From assembly GCF_036850765.1 (NCBI RefSeq), contig NC_089492.1, forward strand, positions 183,846,106 through 183,910,105: a stretch of 64,000 nucleotides of DNA. Reading direction: 5' to 3'. Each line of letters opens with the position of its first letter. Positions within the stretch are counted from its first letter, which is position 1. The translations under genes were made by a program, and so were the position numbers. The notes under the pieces were generated by a model. It was not told where the DNA came from. It made no database searches and saw only the letters and a program-made list of their open reading frames with translations. This document shows, piece by piece, positions 9,532 to 20,290 of this stretch. The stretch is from Saccopteryx bilineata (Eukaryota > Chordata > Mammalia > Chiroptera > Emballonuridae).

Positions 9532-10859
9532 TGTTTTCTTATTTTTATTTATTTTTTATTAATTTTAATGGGGTGACATTGATCAATCAGGGTACATAGG
9601 TTTAGAGAAAACATCTCCAAGTTATTTTGACATTTGATTGTGTTGCATACCCATCACCCAAAGTCATATACTCTTCTGTCACCTTCTATCTGGTTTTCTT
9701 TGTGCCTCTCCTCTACCCCACCCCCTCCTTAACCACCCCCCCTTCCCAGTAACCACCACACTCTTGTCCATGTTTCTGAGTCTCATTTTTATGTCCCACC
9801 TATGTATGGAATCATATAGTTCTTAGTTTTTTTCTGATTTACTTATTTCACTCAGTATAATGTTATCAAGGTCCATCCATGTAGTAAATGATCCGATGTC
9901 ATCATTTCTTATGGCTGAGTAGTATTCCATAGTATATATGTACCATATCTTCTTTATCCAATCATTTATTGAAGGGCTTTTTGGTTGTTTCCATGTCTTG
10001 GCCACTGTGAACAATGCTGCAATGAACATGGGGCTGCCTATGTCTTTACATACCAGTGTTTTTGAGTTATGCGGGTATATTTCCAGTAGAGAGATTGCTG
10101 GGTCATATGGTAGTTCTATTTTTAATTTTTTGAGGAAGCACCATACTTTCTTTCATAATGGTTGTATTACTTTACATTTCCACCAACAATGGATGAGGGT
10201 TCCTTTTTCTCCACAGCCTATCCATCATTTGCTATTACCTGTCTTGTTGATAATAGCTAATCTAACAGGTGTGAGGTAGTATCTCATTGTAGTTTTGATT
10301 TGCGTTTCTCTAATAGCTAATGAAGATGAACATCTGTTGGCCATTTGTATTTCTTCCTGGGAGAAGTGTCTGTTCATGTCCTCTTCCCATTTTTTTATTG
10401 GATTATTTGCTTGTTTGTTGTTGAGTTTTATGAGTTCTTTGTACATTTTGGATATTAGACCCTTATCTGTGCTGTAGTTTGAAAATATCATGTCCCATTT
10501 AGTTGGCTGTCAGTTTGTTTTGTTGTCAGTTTCTTTTGCTGTGCAAAAGCTTCTTAGTCTGATATAGTCCCATTTATCTTTGCCTTCACTTCCCTTGCCT
10601 TTGGAGTCAAATTCATAAATTGCTTTGTAACCAAGGGCCATGAGTTTAGTACCTATGTTTTTTCTTCTATGTAATTTATTTTTCAGGTCTTATAATTAGG
10701 TCTTTGATCCATTTTCAATTAATTTTAGTACAAGGGGACAAACTGTAGTCGAGTTTCATTCTTTTGCATGTGGCTTTCCAGTTTTCTCAGAACCATTTGT
10801 TGAAGAGGCTTTCTTTTCTCCATTGTGTCTTGTTGGACCCTTTATTAAAAATTATTTGA

Positions 10860-11006
10860 TGGAGATGACGTCAGAGTAATGGCGGAGTAGGAAGCGATAC
10901 CGATAAATCTCCCCCAAAACTCAACAAGATCTTCAACCAGAAACAGAAAAACCTATACTTGGAGCTTCCAGATGCTTCGCAATACACCCAAAGGTATGAT
11001 TGAGTG
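10860..11006 (+). mobile_element. Isolated 147-bp LINE-1 5'-end fragment
   Basis: The stretch reads as the very beginning of an L1 5' UTR: 'gtaatggcggagtaggaagc', then 'actcaacaagatcttcaacc' and 'caatacacccaaaggtatga'. This aligns with the complement of the L1-A 5' end (25880-25975), but is in opposite orientation and is less decayed. It is flanked by AAAAATTATTTGA at 10847-10859 and 11007-11019. There is no ORF, no 3' UTR and no poly(A) beyond the five A's of the repeat itself. How a 5' end alone came to lie here is discussed in the findings. Confidence 0.75.
10866..10873. promoter_or_regulatory. Perfect CRE palindrome (CREB/ATF site) in L1 5' end
   Basis: TGACGTCA is the full palindromic cAMP response element and lies 6 bp from the L1 start. 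It precedes an 'atggcggag' stretch like the YY1-type site found at the start of many mammalian L1 promoters. Binding in vivo is inference. Confidence 0.5.
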
Positions 11007-11022
11007 AAAAATTATTTGACTA

Positions 11023-11383
11023 TAGGCCCTGGCCCGTTGGCTCAGTGGTAGAGCGTCGGCCTGGCGTGCAGGAGTCCCGGGTTCGATTCCTGGCCAGGGC
11101 ACACATCTGCTTCTCCACCCCTCTCCCTCTCCTTCCTCTCTATCTCTCTCTTCCCCTCCCGCAGCCAAGGCTCCACTGGAGCAAAGTTTGCCCGGGCACT
11201 GAGGATGGCTCTGTGACCTCTGCCTCAGGCACTAGAATGGCTCTGATTGCAGCAGAGCGATGCCCCAAGATGGGCAGAGCATCGCCCCCTGGTGGGCATG
11301 CCAGGTGGATCCCAGTCGGGTGCATGCGGGAGTCTGTCTGACTGCCTCCCCGTTTCCAGCTTCGGAAAAATACAAAGAAAATA
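11023..11383 (+). mobile_element. Long bat SINE (type I)
   Basis: The head starts 'ggccctggcccgttggctca' with a good pol III B box 'gggttcgattcctgg' at about 11080. The body and A-rich end follow. AAAAATTATTTGACTA is duplicated at 11007-11022 and 11384-11399. A CTCF-like core lies on the minus strand at 11282-11295; the second copy of the pair has been lost by an internal deletion. Confidence 0.93.
11282..11295 (-). promoter_or_regulatory. CTCF-like core motif in SINE (reverse)
   Basis: The plus strand reads TCGCCCCCTGGTGG, i.e. CCACCAGGGGGCGA on the minus strand. The SINE is in plus orientation, hence the reversed motif. Function is inferred. Confidence 0.5.
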
Positions 11384-12289
11384 AAAAATTATTTGACTAC
11401 ATACATGTGGTTTTATTTCTGGGCTTTCTATTCTGTTCCGTTGGTCTGAGTGTCTACTTTTCTGCCAATACCATGCTGTTTTGATTATCATGGCTCTATA
11501 ATATAATTTGAAGTCAGGTATTGTAATGCCCCCAGCTTTGTTCTTTTTCCTTAGGATTGCTCTGGCTATTTGGGGCTTTCTATACTTTGATATAAACCTC
11601 ATGATTTTATGTTCCATTTCTCTAAAAAATGACACTGGAATTTTTATGGGAATTGCATTAAATTTGTATATCGCTTAGGAAATACAGTTATTTTGACAAT
11701 ATTTATTCTTCCTATCCAAGAACAAGAAATATTTTTCCATTTTATTATATCTTTTTTGATTTCCCTTAATAATGCATTGTAGTTTTCATTATATAGGTCC
11801 TTTACATTCTTTGTTATGTTTATTCCTAACTATTTTATTTTATTTTTTCCAACCATGACGGGAATTGTTTTTTTGAGCTCGTTTTCTGATGTTTCATTGT
11901 TGGCATATAGGAAGGCAATGGACTTTTGTATATTAATTTTGTATCCTGCGACCTTACTGTATTGGTTTATTGTTTCTAGTAGTCTTTTTGTGGAGTCTTG
12001 GGGTTTTCTTTTTTTATTATTATTAATTTTAATGGGGTGACATTGATAAATCAGGGTACAGATGTTCAGAGAAAACATCTCCAGGTTATTTTGACATTTC
12101 ATTATGTTGCATACCCATCACTCAAAGTCAAATTGTCTTCCATCACCTTCAATCTGGTTTTCTTTGTGCAACTCCCCTCCGCCACTTCCCCTCCCCCACC
12201 TTCTTGTCCATGTCTCTGAGTCTCATTTTTATATCCCAACCTATGTATGGAATCATATAGTTGTTAGTTTTTTCTGATTTACTTATTTC

Positions 12290-15200
12290 ACTCAATATAA
12301 TGTTATAAAGGTCCATCTATGTTGTTGTAAATGATCCGATGTCATCATTTCTTATGGCTGAGTAGTATTCTATAGTATATATTTACCAAAGCTTTTTAGC
12401 CCACTCGTTCACTGATGGAGACTTGGGCTGTTTTCAGATCTTTGCTATTGTGAACAATGCTGCCATAAACATGGGGGTGCATTTCTCCTTCTGGAACCAT
12501 TCTATGGTGTTCTTGGGGTATATTTCTAAAAGTGGGATAGCTGGGTCAAAAGGCAGTATGATTTTTAATTTTTTGAGGAATCTCCATACTGTTTTCCATA
12601 GTGACTGCACCAGTCTGCATTCCCACCAACAGTGCAGGAAGGTTCCCTTTTCTTCACATCCTCACCAGCACTTATTCTGTGTTGTTTGTTGATGAGTGCC
12701 ATTCTGACTGGTGTGAGGTGATATCTCATTGTGGTTTTAATTTGCATTTCTCTAATGATTGGTGATATTGAGCATTTTTTCATATGCCTATTGCCCATCT
12801 GTATATTCTCCTTGGAGAAGTGCCTATTCATCTTTTGCCTATTTTTTGATTGGATTGTTTGTCTTCCTGGCGTTGAGTTTTACAAGTTCTTTATAAATTT
12901 TGGTTATTAACCCCTTATCAGACGTATTGTCAAATATGTTCTCCCATTGTGTGGTTTGTCTTTTTATTTGGATCATATTGTCTTTAGCTGTGCAAAAGCT
13001 TTTGAGTTTGATATAGTCCCATTTATTTACCTTGTCTTTTATTTCACTTGCCCATGGAGATAAGTCGGCAAATATATTGCTGCGAGAGATGTTGGAGAGC
13101 TTACTGCCTATGTTTTCTTCTAAGATGCTTATGATTTCACGGCTTACATTTAAATCTTTTATCCATTTTGAGTTTATTTTTGTGAATGGTGTAAACTGGT
13201 GGTCTAGTTTCATTTTTTGCAGGTAGCTGTCCAATTTTCCCTACACCATTTGTTGAAGAGGCTGTCTTTACTCCATTGTATGATCTTACTTCCTTTGTCA
13301 AATATCAGTTGTCCATAAAGGTGTGGGTTCATTTCTGGGTTCTCTCTTCTGTTCCATTGATCTATATGCCTGTTCTTATGTCAATACCAGGCTGTTTTGA
13401 GTACAATGGCCTTGTAGTATAACTTGATATCAGGAAGTGTGATACCTCCCACTTTCTTCTTCATTTTCAAGATTGCTGAGGCTATTCGTGTTCTTTTTTG
13501 GTTCTATATAAATTTTTGGAATATGTGTTCTATATCTTTTAAGTATGTCAGTGGTATTTTAATTGGTATTGCACTGAATTTATAAATTGCTCTGGGTAAT
13601 ATAGACATTTTTTTTTTGTATTTTTCTGAAGCTGGAAATGGGGAGAGACAGTCAGACAGACTCCTGCATGAGCCCGACCGGGATCCACCCGGCACACCCA
13701 CCAGGGGCAACGCTCTGCCCACCAGGGGACAATGCTCTGCCTCTCCGGGGCATCGCTCTGCCGCGACCAGAGCCACTCTAGCGCCTGGGGCAGAGGCCAA
13801 GGAGCCATCCCCAGCGCCCAGGCCATCTTTGCTCCAATGGAGCCTCGCTGCGGGAGGGGAAGAGAGAGACAGAGAGGAAGGAGGGGGGTGGAGAAGCAAA
13901 TGGGCACTTCTCCTATGTGCCCTGGCCAGGAATCGAACCCGGGTCCCCCGCACGCCAGGCCGACGCTCTACCACTGAGCCAACCAGCCAGGGCCAATATA
14001 GACATTTTAATGATGTTTATTCTTCCTGACCATGACCACGGTATATGCTTCCACTTGTTTGTATCTTCCTTCATTTCTTTTATCAGTGTTTTATAATTTT
14101 CTAAGTACAAGTCTTTAATCTCCTTGGTTAAATTTACTCCTAGGTACTTTATTTTTTTATTGCAATAGTGAAGGGGATTGTTTTTTTAATTTCTCTTTCT
14201 GACAGTTCATTATTGGTGTATAAAAATGCCTCTGATTTCTGAGTATTAATTTTATATCCTGCAACCTTGCTGAATTCAATTATCAGGTCCATTAGTTTTT
14301 TGACTGAGACTTTAGGGTTTTCTATATACAATATCATATCATCTGCAAATAATGAAAGTTTTACTTCTCGTTTTCCAGTTTGGATGCTTTTTATTTCTTC
14401 TTCTTGTCTGATTGCTGTGGCTAGGACTTCCAAAACTTTTTTTGAATAAGAGTGGTGAAAGGGGGCACCCCTGCCTTGTTCCTAATCTTAAGGGGATTGC
14501 TTTTAATTTTTGCCCATTGAGTATGATGTTGGCTGTGGGTTTGTCATAGATGGCCTTTGTCATGTTGAAGTATGTTCCCTGTATTCCCACTTTGCTGAGA
14601 GTTTTGATCATGAATGGGTGCTGGATTTTATCAAATGCTTTTTCTGCATCTATTGAGATTATCATGTGGTTTTTGTCCTTCCTTTTGTTTATGTGATGGA
14701 TCACATTGATTGATTTGCAAATATTGTACCAGCCTTGCCTCTCCAGAATAAATCCCACTTGATTAGGATGTATGATATTTTTCATATATTGCTGGATCCA
14801 GTTTGCTAATATTTTGTTGAAGATTTTAGAATCTAAATTCATCTGGCATATTGGCCTATAATTTTCTTTCTTTGTGTTGTCTTTGCCTGGTTTTGATATC
14901 AGAAATATCCTCACCTCATAAAAGGAGCTTGGAAGTCTTCCTTCCTCTTGAATTTTTTGAAATAGCTTGAGAAGGATAGGAGTTAGTTCTACTTTGAATA
15001 TTTGGTGGAATTCACTTGTGAAGCCATCAGGCCCTCGACTTTTCTTTTTGGGAGGTTTTTTTGATAACTGTTTTGATATCATTTGTTGTAATTGGTCTAT
15101 TTAGGTTTCTGATTCTTCCAGATTAATTTTTGGAAGATTATATGTTTCAGAGAATTTTTCCATTTCATCTAGGCTGCCTAGTTTTTTGGCATACAGTTCT

Positions 15201-16439
15201 TCATAGTATTTTCTTACAATATTTTGTATTTCTCTTGTGTCAGTTGTTATTTCTCCTCTCTCACTTCTAATTTTATTTATTTGAGTCCTCTCTCTTTTTT
15301 TCGTGGTGAGTCTGGTTAAAGGTTCATTGATCTTGTTTACCTTTTCAAAGAACCAGCTCCTGGTTTCATTGATCCTCTGTATTATTTCTTTAGCTTCTAT
15401 GTCATTTATTTCAGCTTTGATCTTTATTATTTCCTTCCTTCTACTACCTCTGGGTTTTACTTGCTGTTCTTTTCCTAGTTCTTTTAGATGCGGGGTCAAG
15501 TTGTTTATTTGAGCTTTTTCTAGCTTCTTAAGGTATGCCTGTAATGCTATGAACTTCCTTCTCAGGTCTGCTTTTGCTGTGTCCCATAAATTTTGAGTTG
15601 TTGTATGCTCATTTTCATTTGTTTCTAGGATTTTTTTATTTCTTTGATCTCATTGTTAATCCATTCATTATTTAATAACATGCTATTTAGTTTCCAAGTG
15701 TTTGAATATTTTTTAATTTTTCTGTTGTGGTTGATTTCTAGTTTCATGCCACTGTGATCAGAGAAAGTGCTTGATATGATTTCAATATTCTTAAATTTGT
15801 TGAGACCACTTTTGTGCCCTAACATATGGTCTATCATAGATAAAGTACCATGAGGACTTGACAAGAATGTATATTCTTCTGCTTTAAGGTGAAAGGTTCT
15901 GAAGATATCTATTAAATCGAGTGGATATAGTGTGTCCTTTAAGTCTGCTGTTTCTTTGTTAATTTTCTTTCTTGAGGTTCTATCTAGTGATGTTAGTGGG
16001 GTATTAAAATCCCCTACTATTATAGTATTGCTGTTGATCTCAACCTTTATATCCATCAAAGTCTGCTTTATATATTTAGGTGCTCCTATATTAGGTGTGT
16101 AGATATTTATAATAGTTATATCTTCCTCTTGGATTGCTCTCTTTTTCATTATGTAGTGACCTTCTTTATCTCTTACTATAGTCCTTGTTTTAAAGTCAAT
16201 TTTGTCTGATATAAGTATTGCTACCCCAGCTTTTTTTTCTTTTCCATTTGCATGAAATGATTTTTCCATCCTTTTACTTTCAGTCTATGTGCACCTTATG
16301 TTCTAAGGTGTGTCTCTTGTAGACAGTATATGTAGGGGTCCTGTTTTCTTATCCATGCAGCTACCCTATGTCTTTTGATTGGATCATTTAATCCATTTAC
16401 ATTTAAGGTTATTGTTGATATGTAGTTGTTTATTGCCAT
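12290..16439 (-). pseudogene. L1-B ORF2 (endonuclease-reverse transcriptase), broken
   Basis: Translation begins at the ATG complementary to 16437-16439 (MAINNYIST…, the standard L1 ORF2 start). Endonuclease domain: 15625-16269, with 'GDFNTPL' and 'SDHSGMKLE' carrying expected catalytic Asp/Asn and His. Reverse transcriptase: 14149-15082, with 'GPDGFTSEF', '[10 protein letters not shown]', '[13 protein letters not shown]' and the catalytic 'FADDMILY' box at about 14331-14355. The C-terminal part runs from 13504 down to about 12290. Frameshifts at about 15620, 15100 and 14340, plus the SINE at 13613-13994, prevent a full protein. It would have supplied target cleavage and cDNA synthesis. Confidence 0.9.
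13613..13994 (-). mobile_element. Long bat SINE (type I) inside L1-B ORF2
   Basis: AATATAGACATTTT is duplicated at 13599-13612 and 13995-14008. The A-tail (T run) is at 13609-13618 and the tRNA-like head ends at 13994 (ggctggttggctcagtggta on the minus strand). Both CTCF-like cores are decayed (CCACCAGGGGCAA 13698-13710; CCACCAGGGGAC 13719-13730). Confidence 0.93.
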
Positions 16440-17056
16440 TTTATTCTTTAAAGCTGTATTCCTCTTTTGCTATATTCTTTTCCCACTTTGATCTGTTTAC
16501 AACAGGCCCCTTAGCATTTCTTGCAGCATTGGTTTGGTTGTAGTGAATTCCTTGAGTTTTTTTTGTTTGTTTGTTTGTTTTTGTCTGGGAAGCTTTTTAT
16601 CTCCTTCGATTTTAAACAATAACCTTGCTGGATAAAGTAGTCTTGGTTGTAGGCTCTTGTTCTGCATTACTTTGAATATTTCTTGCCATTCCCTTCTGGC
16701 CTCAAGTGTTTCTGTTGAGAAGTAGGATGTCATCATTATGGGGGCTCCTTTGTAGGTGATAGACTTTTTTTCTCTAGCAGCTTTTAATATTTTCTCTTTA
16801 TCACTTAGCTTTGGTGTTTTAATTATGATGTGTCTTGGCACAGACTTCTTTGGGTTTTTTGGGGGTTTTTAACGGAGTTCTTTGTGCTTTTGAACATATG
16901 AGACTCTATACTGCATTAATTAAGGGCGTTTTCAGCTATGATATGATCAACAAAGTCTCTATACCTTGTTCTTTTTCTTTTTCTTCAGGAACCTCTATGA
17001 TGAGGATGTTATTTCTCTTCATGTTGTCACAGAGCTCTCTTAGAGTTTACTTAGAC

Positions 17057-17443
17057 CAGGGGTCTCAAACTCAACTCAGCATGTGGGTCGCAGAGCAAGA
17101 TCACAGCCGTTTGGCGGGCTGCACTAGGTCTACAAAAGGCAACTGTTATGCAACACTTTTCTCACTGCAGTTGAAAACAAAAAAAAATCAGTACAACAAG
17201 CACAATCGTACATGCAGTTTACTCAGTGTCACAAAACGACCAGAAACTGTAGTTCGCATCACAACTGCTGTTAACTAAGCTCATATCTAGCTAGGATGCT
17301 AGAGAAATGAAAAATACAAGTAGGCCCCTAGGCTTACTTAATTTTATCCAAAATATTTTGAACTTCGTGGATTAGTCTGCGGGCTGAACAAAATTGTTCA
17401 GCGGGCTGCATGCGGCCCGCGGGCCACGAGTTTGAGACCCCTG
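17057..17443. mobile_element. Non-autonomous hAT element inside L1-B ORF1
   Basis: Termini CAGGGGTCTCAAACTC and GAGTTTGAGACCCCTG are exact complements. The flanking octamers are ACTTAGAC (17049-17056) and CCTTAGAC (17444-17451), an 8-bp target duplication with one change. The 387-bp body has no coding capacity. Near the right end it has 'gcatgcggcccgcgggccac', a GC-rich subterminal segment like that of the element at 4714-5043. Removing it restores L1 ORF1 continuity. Confidence 0.9.
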
Positions 17444-17616
17444 CCTTAGACTATTTGAATCTCTTTCCTTTTTTATCATCTGCTTCCATGCCTTCATTCA
17501 ACTTGTCCTCCAACTCACTGATTTGATCCTCAGCTTCATCCATCCTGTTTTTAATTCCTTCCATTGTGGTCTTCATTTCTGACATTGTATTTGTCCTCTC
17601 TGGCTGATTTTTTTTT

Positions 17617-17802
17617 GAAAATATTTTTTATTTATTCATTTTAGAGAGGAGAGAGAGAGACAGAGACAGACAGACAGAAAGGAGGAGCAGGAAGCATCAA
17701 CTCCCATATGTGCCTTGACCAGGCAAGCCCAGGGTTTTGAACTGGCGACCTCAGTGTTTCCAGGTCGACACTTCATCCACTGCACCACCACAGGTCAGGC
17801 AA
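17617..17802 (-). mobile_element. Short bat SINE (type II) inside L1-B ORF1
   Basis: The minus strand reads 'cctgacctgtggtggtgcag', then 'aagtgtcgacctgg' and the conserved 'gttgatgcttcctgctcctc', a GA/CT-rich region and an A-rich tail. Flanks 'ctgatttttttt' (17604-) and 'ctgattctttttt' (17803-17815) are the probable target duplication. The same family occurs at 42741-42933 and 54619-54820. Confidence 0.9.
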
Positions 17803-18059
17803 CTGATTCTTTTTTAATATTTCAATGTTCTTTTTTATATTTGCTATGTCTTTAAATGTTTGTAATGATCATCTATTGTTGTTCTAAGATTTTTAAGCAT
17901 CCTAATAATTGTTATTTTAAAGTCTGCATCCGGATATTTTGTTATACTGACCCATTCAGGTCCTATTCTGGAGATTTCTCTTGATTCATTTGTGTTGCAT
18001 TTCTCTGCCTTCTCATTTTGTCTGTGTATAAGAAGGTTTTGGCTACTGGAGCTCAATGG

Positions 18060-19550
18060 TTGTGGCCTCTGTGTTTCCTAGGTGTGGTCTGTCTGCCGGC
18101 TCACCAGCCCCTCTGCCACTGCTGCCTATGGTGTTTGGGTATGGGCATTGCCAGTGCTAGCCTGCTGGGGCTGTCACTGCAGTTTCTGCCCCTCCTCCAC
18201 TGGAGGGGCTGTGATCACGTGCCTGGGTCTACAAGCCTCGGTGGCCTTGGCCTTTGCCCCACCCCATGGGTGGGGTTATGCACCCTGCCTGGGCTGCAAG
18301 CCTCGGCACCTCAGGCAAGGGTGAGCACCTTTGCTCAGCTGTGTGTCTCCACCTGTTTCTGGGTTTTCGCCCTGCCCCCGTGGGAGGAGCCTGCTCGCAG
18401 GATAGCTGCAAGCCTTGGCTCTGTGGGCCTGGCGGGGCTGCACACCCACGCTCAGTTGTGAGTCTCCGCCTGTTCTATGCTTTAGCCCCACCCCCATGGC
18501 AGGAGTCACCTTGTGTGTCAGGACCCAAGCCTCGGTTCCATGAGCTGGGCGAGGCTGCGCACCCATGTGCCCTTGCTCAGCTGCGTGTCTCTGCCCCTTC
18601 TGGAGCTCCCACCCTTCCCCCACAGGCAGGATTGCAGACAGGCCCACAGCTGGACCTAACCACTTTTGCGCTTCCCCTCTGCCCCTGTAGGGCAAGACTG
18701 AGCTCACATCCAGGCCTCAGTCATGGCTGGCTGGTTTCTGCCCTTGCTGATGGAACCGTGCTTCTGCGTCCTGCTGCCACCTGGCCTCTGGTGAGTCCTC
18801 AGCTGTGTGGGCAGGGGCGCTACAACTCAGATCCTAACACTCAATACTGTAGTCCTGAAAGCTTCCTCCTTCTAAGCGACTCTGCTCTGAGTGCTGTGGG
18901 AGAGCTTGTTTGGCTGGTGCCCTGCTTCCCTTTGCTGGTATTGCTGTTTCCAGGGGAAATATTTGCTTCATATTTGAAGAGTGACTCAGTCCAGGGGTTA
19001 GGGTGGATGTCCCTCAAAGTGTTTCTCCCTGTGCCTCCTAGATTACACTCTCTTCCCGCTGCTCTGGTCCTCTCCTCTCTCCTGTCCCCCAGAGCCCCGG
19101 GTGAGTGGTTATGAGAGAAGTTTTCTGTGCAGTCCCTTTAAGAAGAATCCTGGGTCTGAGAAATCTGTTTCTTTCTCAAAAACAGTATCTTGACTTGTTT
19201 CACAGGTAAATACTGTCTATATGCCTCTTCTAGGCTCTGGGGGTACAGGCTGGGGCTTTGTTCCTGGGGCTCAGGACCCTCCTCTCTCCGCTAAACTCAT
19301 TTCCCACCATGTAAGTTTCTCCGGGCTGCCGTTTGCTCTGGGGAGCTGGGCAGCCCTCTCTGCTTTTCTACTTTTCCTACCAGTCTCAGTGTGGCTTCTT
19401 CAGTGACCCTTGTTTAAGGAGTCCTCTTAGTTTAGTCCAAAATTAGATTTTTCAGATGATGGTTTTTAAAATTAAATTGTAGTCCACTTTGGTTCTGGGA
19501 GGTGGAAGTTGGTACGTCTGTCTACTCCATTGCCATCTGGCCACCTCCTT
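18060..19550 (-). promoter_or_regulatory. L1-B 5' UTR/promoter, GC-rich with diverged tandem monomers
   Basis: About 1.5 kb between ORF1 and the L1 start. From about 18230 to 18650 it is built of diverged repeats. The phrase 'ctcagctgtgtgtctcc' recurs at 18334, 18451 and 18576, and 'caagcctcgg' at 18233, 18297, 18411 (as 'caagccttgg') and 18528, giving a unit of about 115-125 bp. This layout recalls the monomeric promoters of rodent L1s. It is unrelated by eye to the 5' UTR of L1-A/D. An antisense frame (18254-19114) stays open for 286 codons by composition. Confidence 0.7.
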
Positions 19551-19560
19551 TTGGGGTTTT

Positions 19561-20290
19561 TGATGTACAGGATCATATCATCTACAAAAAGTGAAACCTT
19601 TACTTCTTCTTTCCCAATATGAATGCCATTTATTTCTTTCTCTTGTCTAATTTCTCTGGCTAGAACTTCCAGCACTACGTTGAATAATAGTGGAGAGAGT
19701 GGACAACCTTGTCTTGTTCTTTATTTTAGGGGAAAAGTCCTCAGTTTTATGCCATTTAATATGATGTTAGCTGATGGTTTGTCATAAATGGCCTTTATCA
19801 TGTTGAGATATTTTCCTTCTATACCCATTTTGTTAAGTGTTTTAAACATAAAATGATGTTGTATTTTGTCAAATGACTTTTCTGCATGTATTGATAAGAT
19901 TATATGGTGTTTGTTCTTTGTTTTCTTGATATGGTGTATTATGTTAACCGTTTTACGTATGTTGAACCATTGTGATTCTGGGATGAATCCCACTTGATCA
20001 TGATGAATTATTGTTTTAATGTATTGTTGTATTCGATTTGCTAGTATTTTGTTTAGTATTTTAGCATCTGTATTCATTAGAGATATTGGTCTGTAGTTTT
20101 CTTTTTTTGTGTTGTTCTTGCCAGGTTTTGGCATGAGAGTTATGCTGGCCTCATAAAATGTGTTTGGAAGTATTGTTTCTTCTTCAATTTTTGAAAGACT
20201 TTGAGTAGAATAGGAACCAAGTCTTCTTTGAATGTTTGATAGAATTCACTAGTACAGCCACCTGGCCCTGAACTTTTATTTTTTGGGAGG
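19561..20290 (-). pseudogene. L1-A ORF2, reverse-transcriptase N-terminal half, broken
   Basis: Continuation of L1-A on the other side of L1-B. Pieces 20140-20364, 19721-20134 and 19561-19675 carry the finger/palm motifs 'GPGGCTSEF', '[20 protein letters not shown]' and the catalytic box, here 'FVDDMILY' instead of FADD. At about 20295 the sequence jumps to the ORF1-ORF2 spacer, so the endonuclease domain is deleted. Several frameshifts and the deletion make it non-functional. Confidence 0.85.

Larger units (their letters stand above)
9795..11997 (-). pseudogene. L1-A ORF2, C-terminal half, broken
   Basis: Open stretches on the minus strand match the ORF2p C-terminal region (9823-10029 and 10225-10491) and the thumb/connection region (11225-11635, '[15 protein letters not shown]'). 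A piece just past the reverse-transcriptase FADD box ('[11 protein letters not shown]') ends at about 11997, where L1-B begins. Many frameshifts and two insertions interrupt it (10860-11006 and 11023-11383). The upstream half continues at 19561-20290. Confidence 0.85.
16497..18056 (-). pseudogene. L1-B ORF1 (RNA-binding protein), split by two insertions
   Basis: The C-terminal domain is readable at 16497-16841 ('RHIIIKTPKLSDKEKILKA', 'ETLEARREWQEIFKVMQ') and the N-terminal/coiled-coil start at 17844-18056 ('DADFKITIIRMLKNLRTT'). A hAT element (17057-17443) and a SINE (17617-17802) lie between. The intact homologue is the ORF1 of L1-C at 21242-22135. ORF1p forms trimers that coat L1 RNA; this copy cannot be made. 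Confidence 0.88.
12008..19550 (-). mobile_element. L1-B: full-length LINE-1 with 5' UTR, inserted in L1-A
   Basis: The 3' end with A tail is at 12008-12040 and the 5' end at 19550. The minus strand begins 'aaggaggtggccagatggca', the usual GG…AGATGG type of L1 start. TTGGGGTTTT is duplicated at 11998-12007 and 19551-19560, and joining the flanks restores continuous L1-A ORF2. Total 7.54 kb, including three later insertions: a SINE at 13613-13994, a hAT element at 17057-17443 and a SINE at 17617-17802. Its ORF2 and 5' UTR differ clearly from L1-A/D and match L1-C, so it is a second lineage. Confidence 0.92.

Noticed and set aside
11023..11098. tRNA-like sequence with A- and B-box-like motifs
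   Set aside because: It is the tRNA-derived head of a SINE (also at 8626, 40515 and others). It lacks a proper cloverleaf with anticodon stem and is followed by the SINE body, so it is not a tRNA gene.
18254..19114. Plus-strand open frame of 286 codons, Cys/Leu/Pro-rich
   Set aside because: It lies antisense to the L1-B 5' UTR and follows its GC-rich tandem monomers. An overlapping frame of 143 codons on the other strand shows that openness reflects low stop-codon frequency in this composition. No domain or signal is recognisable.
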